A DNA stretch of 64,000 nucleotides from NCBI RefSeq assembly GCF_000006565.2, contig NC_031476.1:1016458-1080457 (forward strand). The letters are read 5' to 3'. Within the stretch, counting starts at the first letter, position 1; each line of letters begins with the position of its first letter. The stretch is from Toxoplasma gondii ME49. Its lineage: Eukaryota > Apicomplexa > Conoidasida > Eucoccidiorida > Sarcocystidae. Of this stretch, positions 45,180-55,078 are shown piece by piece. Under the pieces are notes generated by a model. It had not been told where the DNA came from. It made no database searches and saw only the letters and a list, made by a program, of their open reading frames with translations. A program made the translations under genes and the position numbers.

Positions 45180-47678
45180 ATGCACACCATGGCGGGCGGT
45201 AGCCGTAGGGGGCAGCTCGGTGCCGTGCCTCTTGGTGCCGAGGTCACAGTTTCTCCGTCCTCAAACCTGCCCGCGAATTCTGTCAACCCAGAAGTCGTGC
45301 AGCAAGAGTCATCTGCTCCAACTGTTTCACAATTGATGCCCACAGGGGCGGCAAACGCTACAACAGCGAGTCTGCGCTCTGCCGTGGCCTCCCCTTCTGA
45401 GCTGCGCGCAGCCGGGGGGGTCACCGCTGTGCCTCGGACCCTTTCTTCTACGGTCAGTTCCGCGCAAACTGCTTCCCGCACTTCGCCTGGCACTTCTCTC
45501 GGGGTGGGAAGCTCTCTACCAAGCCGCTTTGTCGATGTTTCTTCGGCGAATCTCCATGGCGTCCAGCTCCCGACGACGAGCTGTGCGCAGCTGCCAACTG
45601 TCCAGTGGCCTGAGAACTCGAGGCCAAGACCAGGCGCTGTTTCGCCCACAGACGCCGAACTGCTTTTGAAAGCTTTGGGTCAGAAGCCCGATCCGCGGAA
45701 AATCGAGACCACTGGCCTCGAAAGTGGGAAAAGTCACCTGCGAATCCCCACCAGCAGCACCGTGTGGTCGGGACCCGTGCCATCTGAGACCGTGACGAAG
45801 CACTATGTGACTTCGTCCTCTCCATCCCACTCTCCCGCTCCTCGGTGCACAACTACCGTCTCGAGGTCTTATATCGTGAACGGCGATAGGACCTACTGCG
45901 CAGATCTCACACCCGTCCGACTTCTCCCCATGAGAGAAGTGGATCACTTCACTGCAGTGTGCACCGTCCCCGGTCCTGCATACGACCTCCGTCAGGTAAT
46001 GAAAGAGTCTGTGGAATAAAATAGTGGAGTTGTGCCTAAATATAAGGAAACGTCAGTAGTTGGAGTTCCCTACAGAACGCTTACATCCGACCGGGAGAAA
46101 CCTGGCACCGAAGCAACTGTTGCCATGACCCCTGTGTTTCTGTAGCTTCGTTTCTCCCTAGTCACTGGACCTTGGGGTTTCCTGTAAAGTTGATTCCAGA
46201 GCTCCGCTATCTGAACACGACGCGAGTGACGGCGCTCCATTCGAAAATTGTCTTTTATCCGGAGAAAAAGGCTGTGTTTACCCAACTGACAGATGCGCCA
46301 CAGTCCCGTTAATCTCATGACCGGAATTCAGGATTCAAAGCGTGCCGCGATGTCTATGGTCTCCACATATTTGGTCCGTTTCGTCTGCCGAAAGAGACGC
46401 TAGAGCAACACACATCTGGTGTTGACATCCGTTCAGTTTCTTAGATGTAAAGATCAGAACCATCGCACAGCGGTTGTCTTACTGGTAGAACACAGCTACA
46501 AGGGGAAAAAATGAGTTCTCCTACTCTGCTGCTGGCGCGGCTAGTGGATATGTGTGAAATCGAAGCACATGCACAGTGCCAGTGTGTTCGCAGACTGCAG
46601 AACGGGACGCTGCCGTAATTGGGCTTGCGTGAGCGTCTCAAGAACGTCTAGAGGCACCTAAATTGCCTTGGTACCGTGAAGAGCCTTTACAGGACAATCC
46701 GGTTGTATGTACATGCATGCTTGGTGTTACGTGTGTGCTCAGAACGTGGATCTGCTTTCTCCCGCCAGACGTCGGCGACGCCGAAAGATGAGAGGCTGCG
46801 GAGATTGCGCCTTTTGCCACGATTGTGCGATCCCAGTCATGGATACTGTAGTCGGCTGCCTCTCGTCCATTCTCCTGAACGGTGAAGACACAAACGGCCC
46901 TCTGCTCCCTGGAGACGGGGGTTCTTACTACCCGGCTGGGTATTACAGCATGCTTCAGGGGCCTTCTGCTCCAGTGGAGACCTTCTGCATGGACTGTGGA
47001 GGTATTTTTAGAGGCGACAAACTGGAACGGCGCCTCTTTGCTGACATGCTCGCGAAGAGTGAGCTTTCCACCCACAGTGCAGAAAAGAAGAGAACAGATG
47101 ACGAGGAAGCGGGAAAAATTCCTCTGCCGACATTCGGCGACGCCCCTCCACACTCACCCGAGTGGACCAAGGGACGAAAAGTAAGTTTGGAATCGACCCA
47201 GTGTAGAAACACGAAGTACGTCCCGTCTATTTTGAGCGCGGGGTGCATTTTACGACGTGTGTTTTTGAGGAGATTCGCTCCCCGCTTGGAGTATTCAGTC
47301 ACGCAAAATAACTTTGCCCTTGAAGGCGCCGGCGCGTCCTCACGTTTCGTGCTGACCACCACATGGATCCCGATAAAAGCTCGTTGTGTTGGGTTGTTGT
47401 TGCTGCTCGATATCGGATGGAAGGGCTTGCGCGCTGGAGTTCGCCAGCTGCTCTTTCGATATTCAGAACTGAGCTGCGTCCGCCCCGTGTGTCCTTTGCA
47501 GACCGGCGGCAACTATGACTCTCTCTTCGAGTGGAAAGGTCGGGATTCCGCACACAAGCAAGGCAACCAAGGCAACGAGTTTGCGTATCCGAAAGACGAT
47601 AGCGGGCGCGTAGCACTCCCTGCCTTCAAGCTAGAGGAGAAGGACAAGGGCATGCGAGGTGTCCACAAAAAGATGTGA
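45180..47678 (+). CDS. unrecognised basic protein with a CxxCxxCxxC cluster (three exons)
   Basis: Exons 45180-45995, 46743-47180 and 47502-47678 join with canonical sites (CAG|GTAATG...CTCAG; AAA|GTAAGT...TTGCAG), all in phase 0, giving 476 residues. A second in-frame ATG at 45189 has the better context (CACCATGG), so the protein may be three residues shorter. Residues 1-190 are Ser/Thr/Ala/Pro-rich and probably disordered. Residues 215-272 are better structured (RSYIVNGDRTYCADLTPVRL). Exon 2 starts with a basic run, then Cys291, 294, 297 and 300 in a CxxCxxCxxC array, and later CMDCGG. The C-terminus is Lys-rich. I do not recognise the family; a metal-binding function is only suggested by the cysteines. 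No signal peptide or membrane segment. It converges on ATG5 with 1.8 kb between. Confidence 0.75.
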
Positions 47679-49475
47679 CTGGTCGCCGCGTGCGATGTCG
47701 CGTCCGTTCCTTCTTCGCGGACAAGATAATGTAGCGCACGATGTGTAACTAGCAGAGATTGCTGTCACGGGCAATGCCTTTCTGGGTATGATTTGACTCC
47801 CCTGGATTCTTGAATACCGCACAAATTGTGAGGCTCCCCTGCGTTGTGTGGAGCAAAGTGGTAGCCGAGATCGGCACTCCGCGTGTTGCTTTTCCAAAGC
47901 GCTCAAAAACGATGCCGGTTCTTCTAGTCACGGCTCACACCTCACGGGGTGTATGTATAGGTCATATGTAGCTGAATGGCTTTGACAGTGCCGCGAGGAG
48001 CCTCGTTCGCGCTGGCTTTTAAACACTTTCGATTTGCCGCCCGCCGTGTGATGAAAAAACCCACCGCGGACAGGCCATTTGCCACGACTTTCTGAACCCA
48101 ACGTAAGTAGGTGGCCTCTGCATGCAATGAGGCGACCTACAAATGTGAGCTTTTGTTACCCACGAGCCTGACCCGTGGTCTTTTCCCGATGACTTTGCCA
48201 GTCCCACGAGCTTTAAAGACGCTTTAGCAAGACGCTGAAACTGCCACCCTCGTGTGGACTCTCCGGCACTACGGTTTTACATCGTCGAACTGTGACGCAG
48301 AGTCAGGCGCGACGCTCTGTTCCGTAGAACCCAGACAAGACCGCTTCCCTCTCGCCACACATCTGCGGGCGGCCACACCTTGCTTTGTTTTACGCATTTG
48401 CCTGAAGGCCGTAGAAAGGCGACTCAAAACGCTAGCTCTTGCACACGCGGTCCCTCCAGGGACTGGCTCGGGAGCAGGCGCAGCAAACGTTTTTTAACGG
48501 CGTGAACCGTTTACATCCTTCGATTTGCGACTTGAACCTTCAGCAACTCGACAACCAGCAAATGCTGAGAAAGACGGCGTTCACCAGAAGGCCCGTCTAA
48601 GCCCCATTTTCCCGTCTCCATATCATCGAAACGCTTCCACACTATGTATGGATATCGAGAGCTCTTCGGTGGAGAATCTATGAATCTAGCCGCGGGATGT
48701 ATCTCTGCGCTAGGCTCCCTTCTTTGCCCACATCACACGATGACTGTTTGGCCTCACCACGGATCTGTCTGTAGTGGGTTTCCTTCAGTTCCGAAATACT
48801 GATTCTTGCTCGAAAAAGGTGACAGGGACGCAGACGGTAACAACTTACACAATAAGGACAGTCGAAGTCGTCGGCTTGTATTAGAACCTACATCCCTATA
48901 GCTACCCAGAATGTGCTGGCAGAAATCAGGGACACAGCCGTGTTCGATTCGGCCGAAAAGTGTCAATAACGCGTCTTGAGGCATGCAACAACTCACTCCT
49001 CACGCAGAGATCGAGCGCGAAAAATCGCAGAAGGCGACATTGAGACATTTTGATGGTTTTGCTCGCTCCCGCGCTAATGCCTTGTGCACAACAGAGGCGT
49101 TATTTACACCGCACGACAGTTTGAAAGTGGAATTTTGCCTGTAGTGGACCGGCAAGAGACTTCGAGCTGCGTTCCCTTCCCATCCGCGGCATCTTCGCCT
49201 CCTTTTCTGTTTCCGCAAACTCAACAGCGAAGCTGCCACTCCTCACACACAGACACACAACTCTGTACCGAAGACACGTGGAAAACGGTAGTACATCGAT
49301 GCATCAGAACGCATACGCATGCAAGCATCCCTAGAGATTTCTTTGCGTGCTCAGCGTGTGTACGTGTCTATTCACACGTAAATATACGCATTTGCAAGCA
49401 GGCTTCTACACCAGTTGGTCGACACCATAGGAACCGAGATCGCGTCTTTCGCTACGTCCTACGCTGTTTTGATGT
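47679..49475. other. 1.8 kb between convergent genes, no recognised gene
   Basis: It should hold the 3' UTRs of the plus-strand gene ending at 47678 and of ATG5 ending at 49476. Only short frames below 100 codons plus one 131-codon frame without motifs. No simple repeats. Confidence 0.55.
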
Positions 49476-52187
49476 TTAAGTGCGGTTGCCGCGCATGACG
49501 GGAGCGACGACAGTGGGGGGAAGAACAACAACGACGTGGAGAAACAAGTCCATACAGGACGCGTTTTTCCAGAGCCAGTAGAGGGGCGTCTCGAGCATCG
49601 GTTCGATGCCTTGGACGAGGACGCGGCAGCCCCGAGAGCGAAACTGAGATCGAACGGCGACGATCTCTCTCGTTGTATCCACATGCGCGTCGTCTCCTTC
49701 CTCGTCCTCCCACTCACTGTTTGCAGACTCGCGCTGGTCCTCCGAGTAGTCGCTTCCACCAGCTGCATCAGCTTCTTCGCTTCCAGAAAACCATGCTTCC
49801 TCGCTGCTTTCTCTCTTCCCTCCCGCCTCTTCCTCCCGCCGCGGCAGGGCTCCACGCACATCTGCCGGCGCTTCGCGACCGCCCCTCTCAGCAAGCGAAG
49901 GCGAGAGAGTCCTGTGCGATCTGTCTCTTCGCCTCTCCGCCGGAGCTCCGGCCTCTCTGTCGGCTGAGAACTCGGAGCGACGGCGCGCGCGGCTCATGCT
50001 TTCCAAGCAGTGCCATACCTTCTGGGGAAACAGCTGCGGCAACGTCGAGTGGAGAAGGTCGCCGAGAGTGTAGAATTCGCGTATGTCAAACTCGTCGATG
50101 CAGGCACGACGCGCCGACTTCGACGTTTCTACAGTGTCTCCTTTCCTCAAAGACACGCTCGCCGCCTGTCCAGCCTGCATCGGCCCTGTTTCGCCAGTGG
50201 CCTGTCTGCGTTGCCGTTCTTCTTCCGCTTTGTCTCCCTCTCGGCCTCCTTCCTTCTTCCTCTCTCCCTCTAGAGACGCAGCCGCGACGTCTTGCTCGCC
50301 TCCGCCTCCGGCCCCCGAGCCTGCGAGGCCTCGCACATCCCCTTGCGCCCCAGCCGGCGTCTCCGCGAAGACCGGCGCCGCCATGAGCATCGACATCACC
50401 AGCGGGACTGCATGTGCGTTCTTGGAGCCCCCCATCGCTTGGGTCGCGGACCCCCACCTGCCTTCAGCTCCGTCGACGGCTTGACCCCATGACACGTTGC
50501 TCTCTCGCTCGCATCCCTCGACGCCTCTCGTGACAAAGTGGAGTCGAACTGGCAGCCGGTGCACCGCGGCTTGATCGTGCCGGCCGCTCATCCCTCTGTC
50601 GCCTCGCCTCCGTCGCTCAGATCCGCCGCCCGCCGCCTCCCCCCGAATGCGCTCGGGATCCCCACCCTGCAGAGGCGCAATGGCCTCGAGGAAGCCTGCC
50701 AAGTCAGCACTGCGGAAGGCGGCCAGCAGTGCGAGCTCGTCGGCCTTCGAGAGTCTATGGAAGGCGGCTGCAGATCCCGTGAGCAGGTAAGAAGCCTGTC
50801 GAAGGCTATTGAGGAACATCGACTCGAACGCCGCCCATCCCTCGTAACTCGGCGAGCTCGCGGGAGGGAGCAGCACTGGCGGACAGCGAACCGTCTGCCC
50901 CTCTCCTCCACCCGCTTTCTCACAGCCGCGTTCGTCTCCGTGTTCGCCTGGCGACGCACCCGCAGACGCGCTCCGAGCGAGCGTGGTGGGCGAGGAATGA
51001 AAGTGAAACGTCAGCGGCCAGGGAAGGGGGACAGCGGCTCCGCAGGCCTCCGGCGGACACACCGCGACAAGGTCCAGTGCATCCCTGTCGACCGCAGGCA
51101 CAGAAGACACTGTACGCCGGAAAGACGCTCGTTTCCTTCCCGACCTCGCCTTGGCAGTGGGACCTCTCCTGCCCGCGTCGCCCGCGTCCTGCGTCTCTCT
51201 CTCGTGGGTGGGGAGCACCGCCCCGTCTCCTGCGTCGCTCCCCGCAGGGTCTCCGGCGTCTCCTGCGTCCCGCCAGAGCGGGGGACGCACCCCACACGGC
51301 AGATGCTGGCCCGCGAGGAGGTCGACGGAGACACCCAGCGGCAGGCGCCAGTCGAGCGGGAAGCCCAGGCAGGAGAAGGACGGCGACGGGGGGCGCTCGG
51401 GACCTGCGACTCCGCGGGTCTGCGTAGGGCGGAGAAAGAAGCGAAAGCGCGTCACGCACTCGTTCACGATTTGCGGAAGATACGAAGACCGCGGGAGAAA
51501 GAGGAAAAGCGGCGGCGGCGGCTGCAGAGACACCACCTCAGAGGTCTCCAGCGCAATTCGCACCGGCAAGCCGCTTCGCAGAAGGCCCTGCCGGAGTGAG
51601 CTGTGAAGGCGACCCAGCGAACTCTGCCTAGCCAACCGAACGCGTCCGCCTTCGCGGGCGTTTTCAGCCTGGCGGCCGCGGCTCCGCTGGTCCGGAACTC
51701 CAGGGAACGACGGAGCCTCGATCACGTTCCTCGCAGTCTGCCTGGAACGCAATTTGTCTGCGTTACCGCGACTCGAAGAAGAGCGTGCACCGCTGCGTCC
51801 ACTCGCAGGCCGCAGAGACGCCAGAGGTGCCGCAGGAGGCAGGAGAAACGGCTGAGGCGAGGACCCGACAGACGTAGAAGATGAGAAAAGAGGCGGAGAT
51901 GCGGAATGCAAGAGCTTCTCGCCGCGGTTCTCGCGGAAGAGAGGCTGTGAAACTCGAGAGCGTTGGGCGTCGCCTCGCCTGTCATCGGGCTCCTGGTCTT
52001 TAATTGTCTCTCGGGGAGAAAGCAGCTGATCGCGCGGATCGCCTTGGTCACGGATCGAGACGTACACCCCATCGCAGGTTCCCTCTTCTTCTCTCTTAGG
52101 CCCCGTTTCAGATGCAGTCCCTGCATGCAGGCCTTCCTTTCGTGACGGGCAGTCCGTTCCGGAGTTCCTGCTTCTTAGCGCGCTCAT
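49476..52187 (-). CDS. ATG5: autophagy protein ATG5, enlarged single-exon form
   Basis: ATG5 pairs with ATG12 and binds ATG16 to form the complex that directs lipidation of ATG8; in apicomplexans this machinery acts mainly at the apicoplast. Blocks in order (residues approximate): SSYLPQIVNECVTRF 233 (human SYLTLVTDKVKKHF), FPLDWRLPLGVSVDLL 275 (PLKWHYPIGLLFDLL), LPWPLTFHF 388 (LPWNITVHF), FLNSLRQASYLL 458, LPVRLHFV 545 (IPFRIY), FYTLGDLL 705 (LHTLGDLL), and GIEPMLETPLYWLW near 863, followed by a hydrophobic end (GIEPMLETPLQWL). The aligned acceptor lysine (human Lys130) is Arg463. The 903 residues are about three times the human length because of Ser/Arg/Gly/Glu-rich insertions. Start: ATG 52187 (GAGAAAATGAGC); upstream in-frame sequence lacks an ATG. 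No introns needed. Confidence 0.93.
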   Translation of the reverse strand: MSALRSRNSGTDCPSRKEGLHAGTASETGPKREEEGTCDGVYVSIRDQGDPRDQLLSPRETIKDQEPDDRRGDAQRSRVSQPLFRENRGEKLLHSASPPLFSSSTSVGSSPQPFLLPPAAPLASLRPASGRSGARSSSSRGNADKLRSRQTARNVIEAPSFPGVPDQRSRGRQAENAREGGRVRLARQSSLGRLHSSLRQGLLRSGLPVRIALETSEVVSLQPPPPLFLFLPRSSYLPQIVNECVTRFRFFLRPTQTRGVAGPERPPSPSFSCLGFPLDWRLPLGVSVDLLAGQHLPCGVRPPLWRDAGDAGDPAGSDAGDGAVLPTHERETQDAGDAGRRGPTAKARSGRKRASFRRTVSSVPAVDRDALDLVAVCPPEACGAAVPLPWPLTFHFHSSPTTLARSASAGASPGEHGDERGCEKAGGGEGQTVRCPPVLLPPASSPSYEGWAAFESMFLNSLRQASYLLTGSAAAFHRLSKADELALLAAFRSADLAGFLEAIAPLQGGDPERIRGEAAGGGSERRRRGDRGMSGRHDQAAVHRLPVRLHFVTRGVEGCERESNVSWGQAVDGAEGRWGSATQAMGGSKNAHAVPLVMSMLMAAPVFAETPAGAQGDVRGLAGSGAGGGGEQDVAAASLEGERKKEGGREGDKAEEERQRRQATGETGPMQAGQAASVSLRKGDTVETSKSARRACIDEFDIREFYTLGDLLHSTLPQLFPQKVWHCLESMSRARRRSEFSADREAGAPAERRRDRSHRTLSPSLAERGGREAPADVRGALPRREEEAGGKRESSEEAWFSGSEEADAAGGSDYSEDQRESANSEWEDEEGDDAHVDTTREIVAVRSQFRSRGCRVLVQGIEPMLETPLYWLWKNASCMDLFLHVVVVLPPTVVAPVMRGNRT

Positions 52188-52967
52188 TTTCTCCTTCGGC
52201 GACCCGAGCTCTCCTCTGGTAACTCGAGGAACGCAGGAAGATGCGGCCGCGACCACGCGCCGCCTGGATCTCCACGGTGTCCAGACACTCCAGCCGAAGA
52301 CCCGAGAAGCATGTGCCTTCGACCCGGCGACGACACGGAGGAAACACAAAAACGCGTGATCTGAGAAATCCAGAGAAACGAGGAAGAACAGAAAACGGAC
52401 TCACACCGAAACAGATGAGTCTACATGCAGGCACTACACGTATGCGCACAGCGATACGTAAATATGTGGAGTCACACCACGACATATATATATATATATA
52501 TATATATACTTATTTATATAATGTATATGTACACATATCTATGCACATAAAAGCGTGTAGAGAACGCAACAGAACTTGGATCCGGTAAGCCTCAGCCGTA
52601 TACAGATATGTTGTCGAAGAGAGAGATCAAAACGCGTCGCAGATGGACGTAGAGGCAGCTGGAGTGCCCAGTGGTTTCGACTGCAAGAAGGGATGTGCAG
52701 AGATGGAGAGAAAGAGCGAGCGACCAAGAAGCACGGTGACGCGCAAATGCCAACAAAGACAAACTCACCTAGCTGCCTACTCCACTGTAGCAAGCGCCGT
52801 CGGTGAGTGCCCCCGTAAGGAAAGTTCCAGGCCAACGTGGAGAGGCGCGCTTGTCAGAGCACAGCCACACTCCTGCTCACGATCCACCTGCAGCAGCCTC
52901 GTCACTCTTCCCTGTATATACGTATGCATTCGCTGCAGTGAATGCACGCGAACCCACAAATACATCC

Positions 52968-53006
<39 letters not shown>

Positions 53007-53011
53007 CATCA

Positions 53012-53042
<31 letters not shown>

Positions 53043-53354
53043 GCATATATGCCTACATATGCATACACATACATACATATATACATACATATATAGATAC
53101 ATATATATATATATATATATGCATATATATATATATATATGTACATATATATACATATATATCTATGTAGACATCTCTGCTTTTGTTGGACCCTGGACGG
53201 AGGGAAGAGAGGGTGGACGACATCGGTTGCTGGCTCGAGGGAGAGAGAAGAACGACAGGGAGAGTCTCAAACCGGGACAGAGTCACGCGCGTGTCTCCGT
53301 TGGGGGGTGCGTACAGCTGACGCGACACAGCGACGTCGCGAACGAAGAGGCCAG
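52188..53354. other. ATG5 upstream region with dense TA arrays
   Basis: No gene recognised. It holds the ATG5 promoter/5' UTR and the 3' UTR of the next minus-strand gene. TA/CATA arrays occupy 52480-52550 and most of 52965-53165, the densest TA stretch outside the dynein introns. Confidence 0.6.
52965..53165. repeat. TA/CATA microsatellite, 200 bp
   Basis: Five or six TA runs broken by GTGCATCATAA and CATACATA units. The two first runs have nearly identical flanks, suggesting array duplication. It lies just beyond the stop of the membrane protein gene. Confidence 0.9.
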
Positions 53355-55078
53355 CTAGGCGAGTGCTGGGTGGCGCGCGTAGAAGGCCGTGATGCTTGCG
53401 CCGTAAAAGTGCCAGGCGACGCCGAGAAAAAGCAGCAGGACGGCGGGGAGAAGGAGAAGAGCTTGTTTCCAGGGTGTCTGTACACCGGACGCACGGCACA
53501 CATTGGAACGCGAGCGTCCAAGCCTGATGGTGGGGAGTAAAGAGACGCAAGCGGGCGCGCCCAAAGAGGAACGGGCGGGAGGCGCATGCACGCAGCAGCG
53601 GGAAGCCGCAGTTGCTGTCACACAAAACCTACTTTTAGACAGATGCGTTCGGACAATCTCTGGAGTGCGGCCGCCTACCGAGGCGAGTTGGGAGACGCCT
53701 TCGAGACCCACAGCGGAAGAGTGTCTCCGACGACGCAAAGAGGCAATGCGGACCAGCACCGTGCAGTTCGTTTTGTCTTCCAACATCGCTCGACTTAAGC
53801 TCATGTAGACACAAGCGAGTCGAGGGGAAACAGGGATAAAGAAATGCATAAATATGGCTCTCACTGGTACCGACACGTACTGGAGCTACGCGCTGCAGAC
53901 AGACCCTCAAAGACCCTCGGAAACAAGCAGAAACCTGCACGGACATGGAGTGGACCAGCGTCTTGTAGATACACTGAAGGATGAGGAAAAGACGCAGATA
54001 TACACGTGGAAACAGGAATAAAAAAGAGAGACGCGCCACCTGCATGAGTGTGTATCTGCACCGAGAACCGTTTTCACATGTCCCTAGCGTCGGGCCAGAC
54101 GCAGAGAACTGAAAACATCGATCGAGGTGTGCCTCCTCCCGTTACGCAGAACCACGCAAATGCAAACACACAAAAAACATAACTGCATGAATACAAGACA
54201 AACAACATATACATAACATATACATAACATAAACATATTTATATGCATCGGCCAGCTTCAGTGCCCTTCGACGAGTCGACACCCACTGCAATCCATCTGA
54301 ATCTGCGGCGAATGGAAGCACTGCCAAAAAGCATCGAGCCGTTCTCACTCGCATAGGTCAAGACCCTGAGGAAAACGTGGTTGCGTATGTCGTCTGTCAC
54401 CCTCTCGCGTTCGTCTCTGTCTTTTCCCTCTCTCTCCCCCTGTATTCCGTCCATGTTTCCTTCTCCTCTCTTTCGCCTCTTCTCCCCTTCATTGCCAGTG
54501 CTCTCCCTCTGTGTGCCTCTGCTTGCCTCCTGTCCCTCGCTTTTCCATTGTGCGGGTCTGCTGCCCAGAGGCGGCGTCTCTCTTACCAAGGAAGACCCGG
54601 CGAAGAAGGACGCGTCCGTGAGACTGTTGAGGACTCGCGCGTCTGGTGTGCGCGTCTCGTCTGTTCTGAGATCGCTTTCAGGGAGAAACTCAGAAAAGTC
54701 AAAGTCGTCGTCGACGTCGTCGGGAATGAAAATGAAGGAGTCCTCCGGGCCGCGGGACGCGTCTTCTGTCTCGAACGCGGTCCGCTGCGCTGTAGCTACA
54801 CCTGAACACGCCGCGGCGGGTGTCGCAGACGGGGCACTCGGAGCGTCTGTTCCGAGGTCGGAAACAGGGGACAGACAGCGAAGAGGGGGAGCAAACGAGC
54901 TCGGCGAGAGGCAGAAAGGAACAAGGAGAAGAACGAAGAGAGCGGCAGGCGGCGGGCGTCGAAACCGGCGCGAATCCAGAGAGAAAACGGAAGAAACGCG
55001 GGAGCGGAGTGCAGGGGGAGGTGTATGTACAGCCGAGAGAGGCGACCCACCCTGCATGATTCCGCAAGAGAGGCACAT
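53355..55078 (-). CDS. small putative membrane protein, two exons (tentative model)
   Basis: Exon 1 (54587-55078) starts at ATG 55078 (another ATG at 55057 is possible) and has 164 codons ending FFAGSSL at GTAAGA. Exon 2 (53355-53477) follows a GTACAG acceptor in the same phase and has 40 codons. The protein has a hydrophobic segment near residue 45 ([14 protein letters not shown]), possibly a signal anchor, then a Pro/Ala/Thr region, an acidic stretch ([18 protein letters not shown]) and a C-terminal membrane segment ([17 protein letters not shown]) with a short basic tail. Family not recognised. Support is the coding-like composition, the membrane segments and the phase match; further small exons in the 1.1-kb intron cannot be excluded. 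Confidence 0.55.
53473..53486. other. variant palindromic element GGTGTCTGTACACC
   Basis: Same ends as the 14-bp palindrome with a changed centre. On the minus strand its GTACAG provides the inferred acceptor of the membrane protein's last exon. Confidence 0.7.

Noticed and set aside
50538..51599. 353-codon plus-strand open frame
   Set aside because: Antisense to ATG5; its sequence is Arg-rich and without motifs, while the minus strand carries all ATG5 blocks.
52188..52349. Upstream extension of the ATG5 frame by 54 codons
   Set aside because: It begins at a TTG and contains no ATG; the ATG at 52187 has a good context (GAAAATGA).
54239..54586. Continuation of the membrane protein frame after GSSL
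   Set aside because: It runs through a GTAAGA donor into polar low-complexity sequence. Splicing to the hydrophobic last exon is better supported, but retention as an alternative form cannot be excluded.
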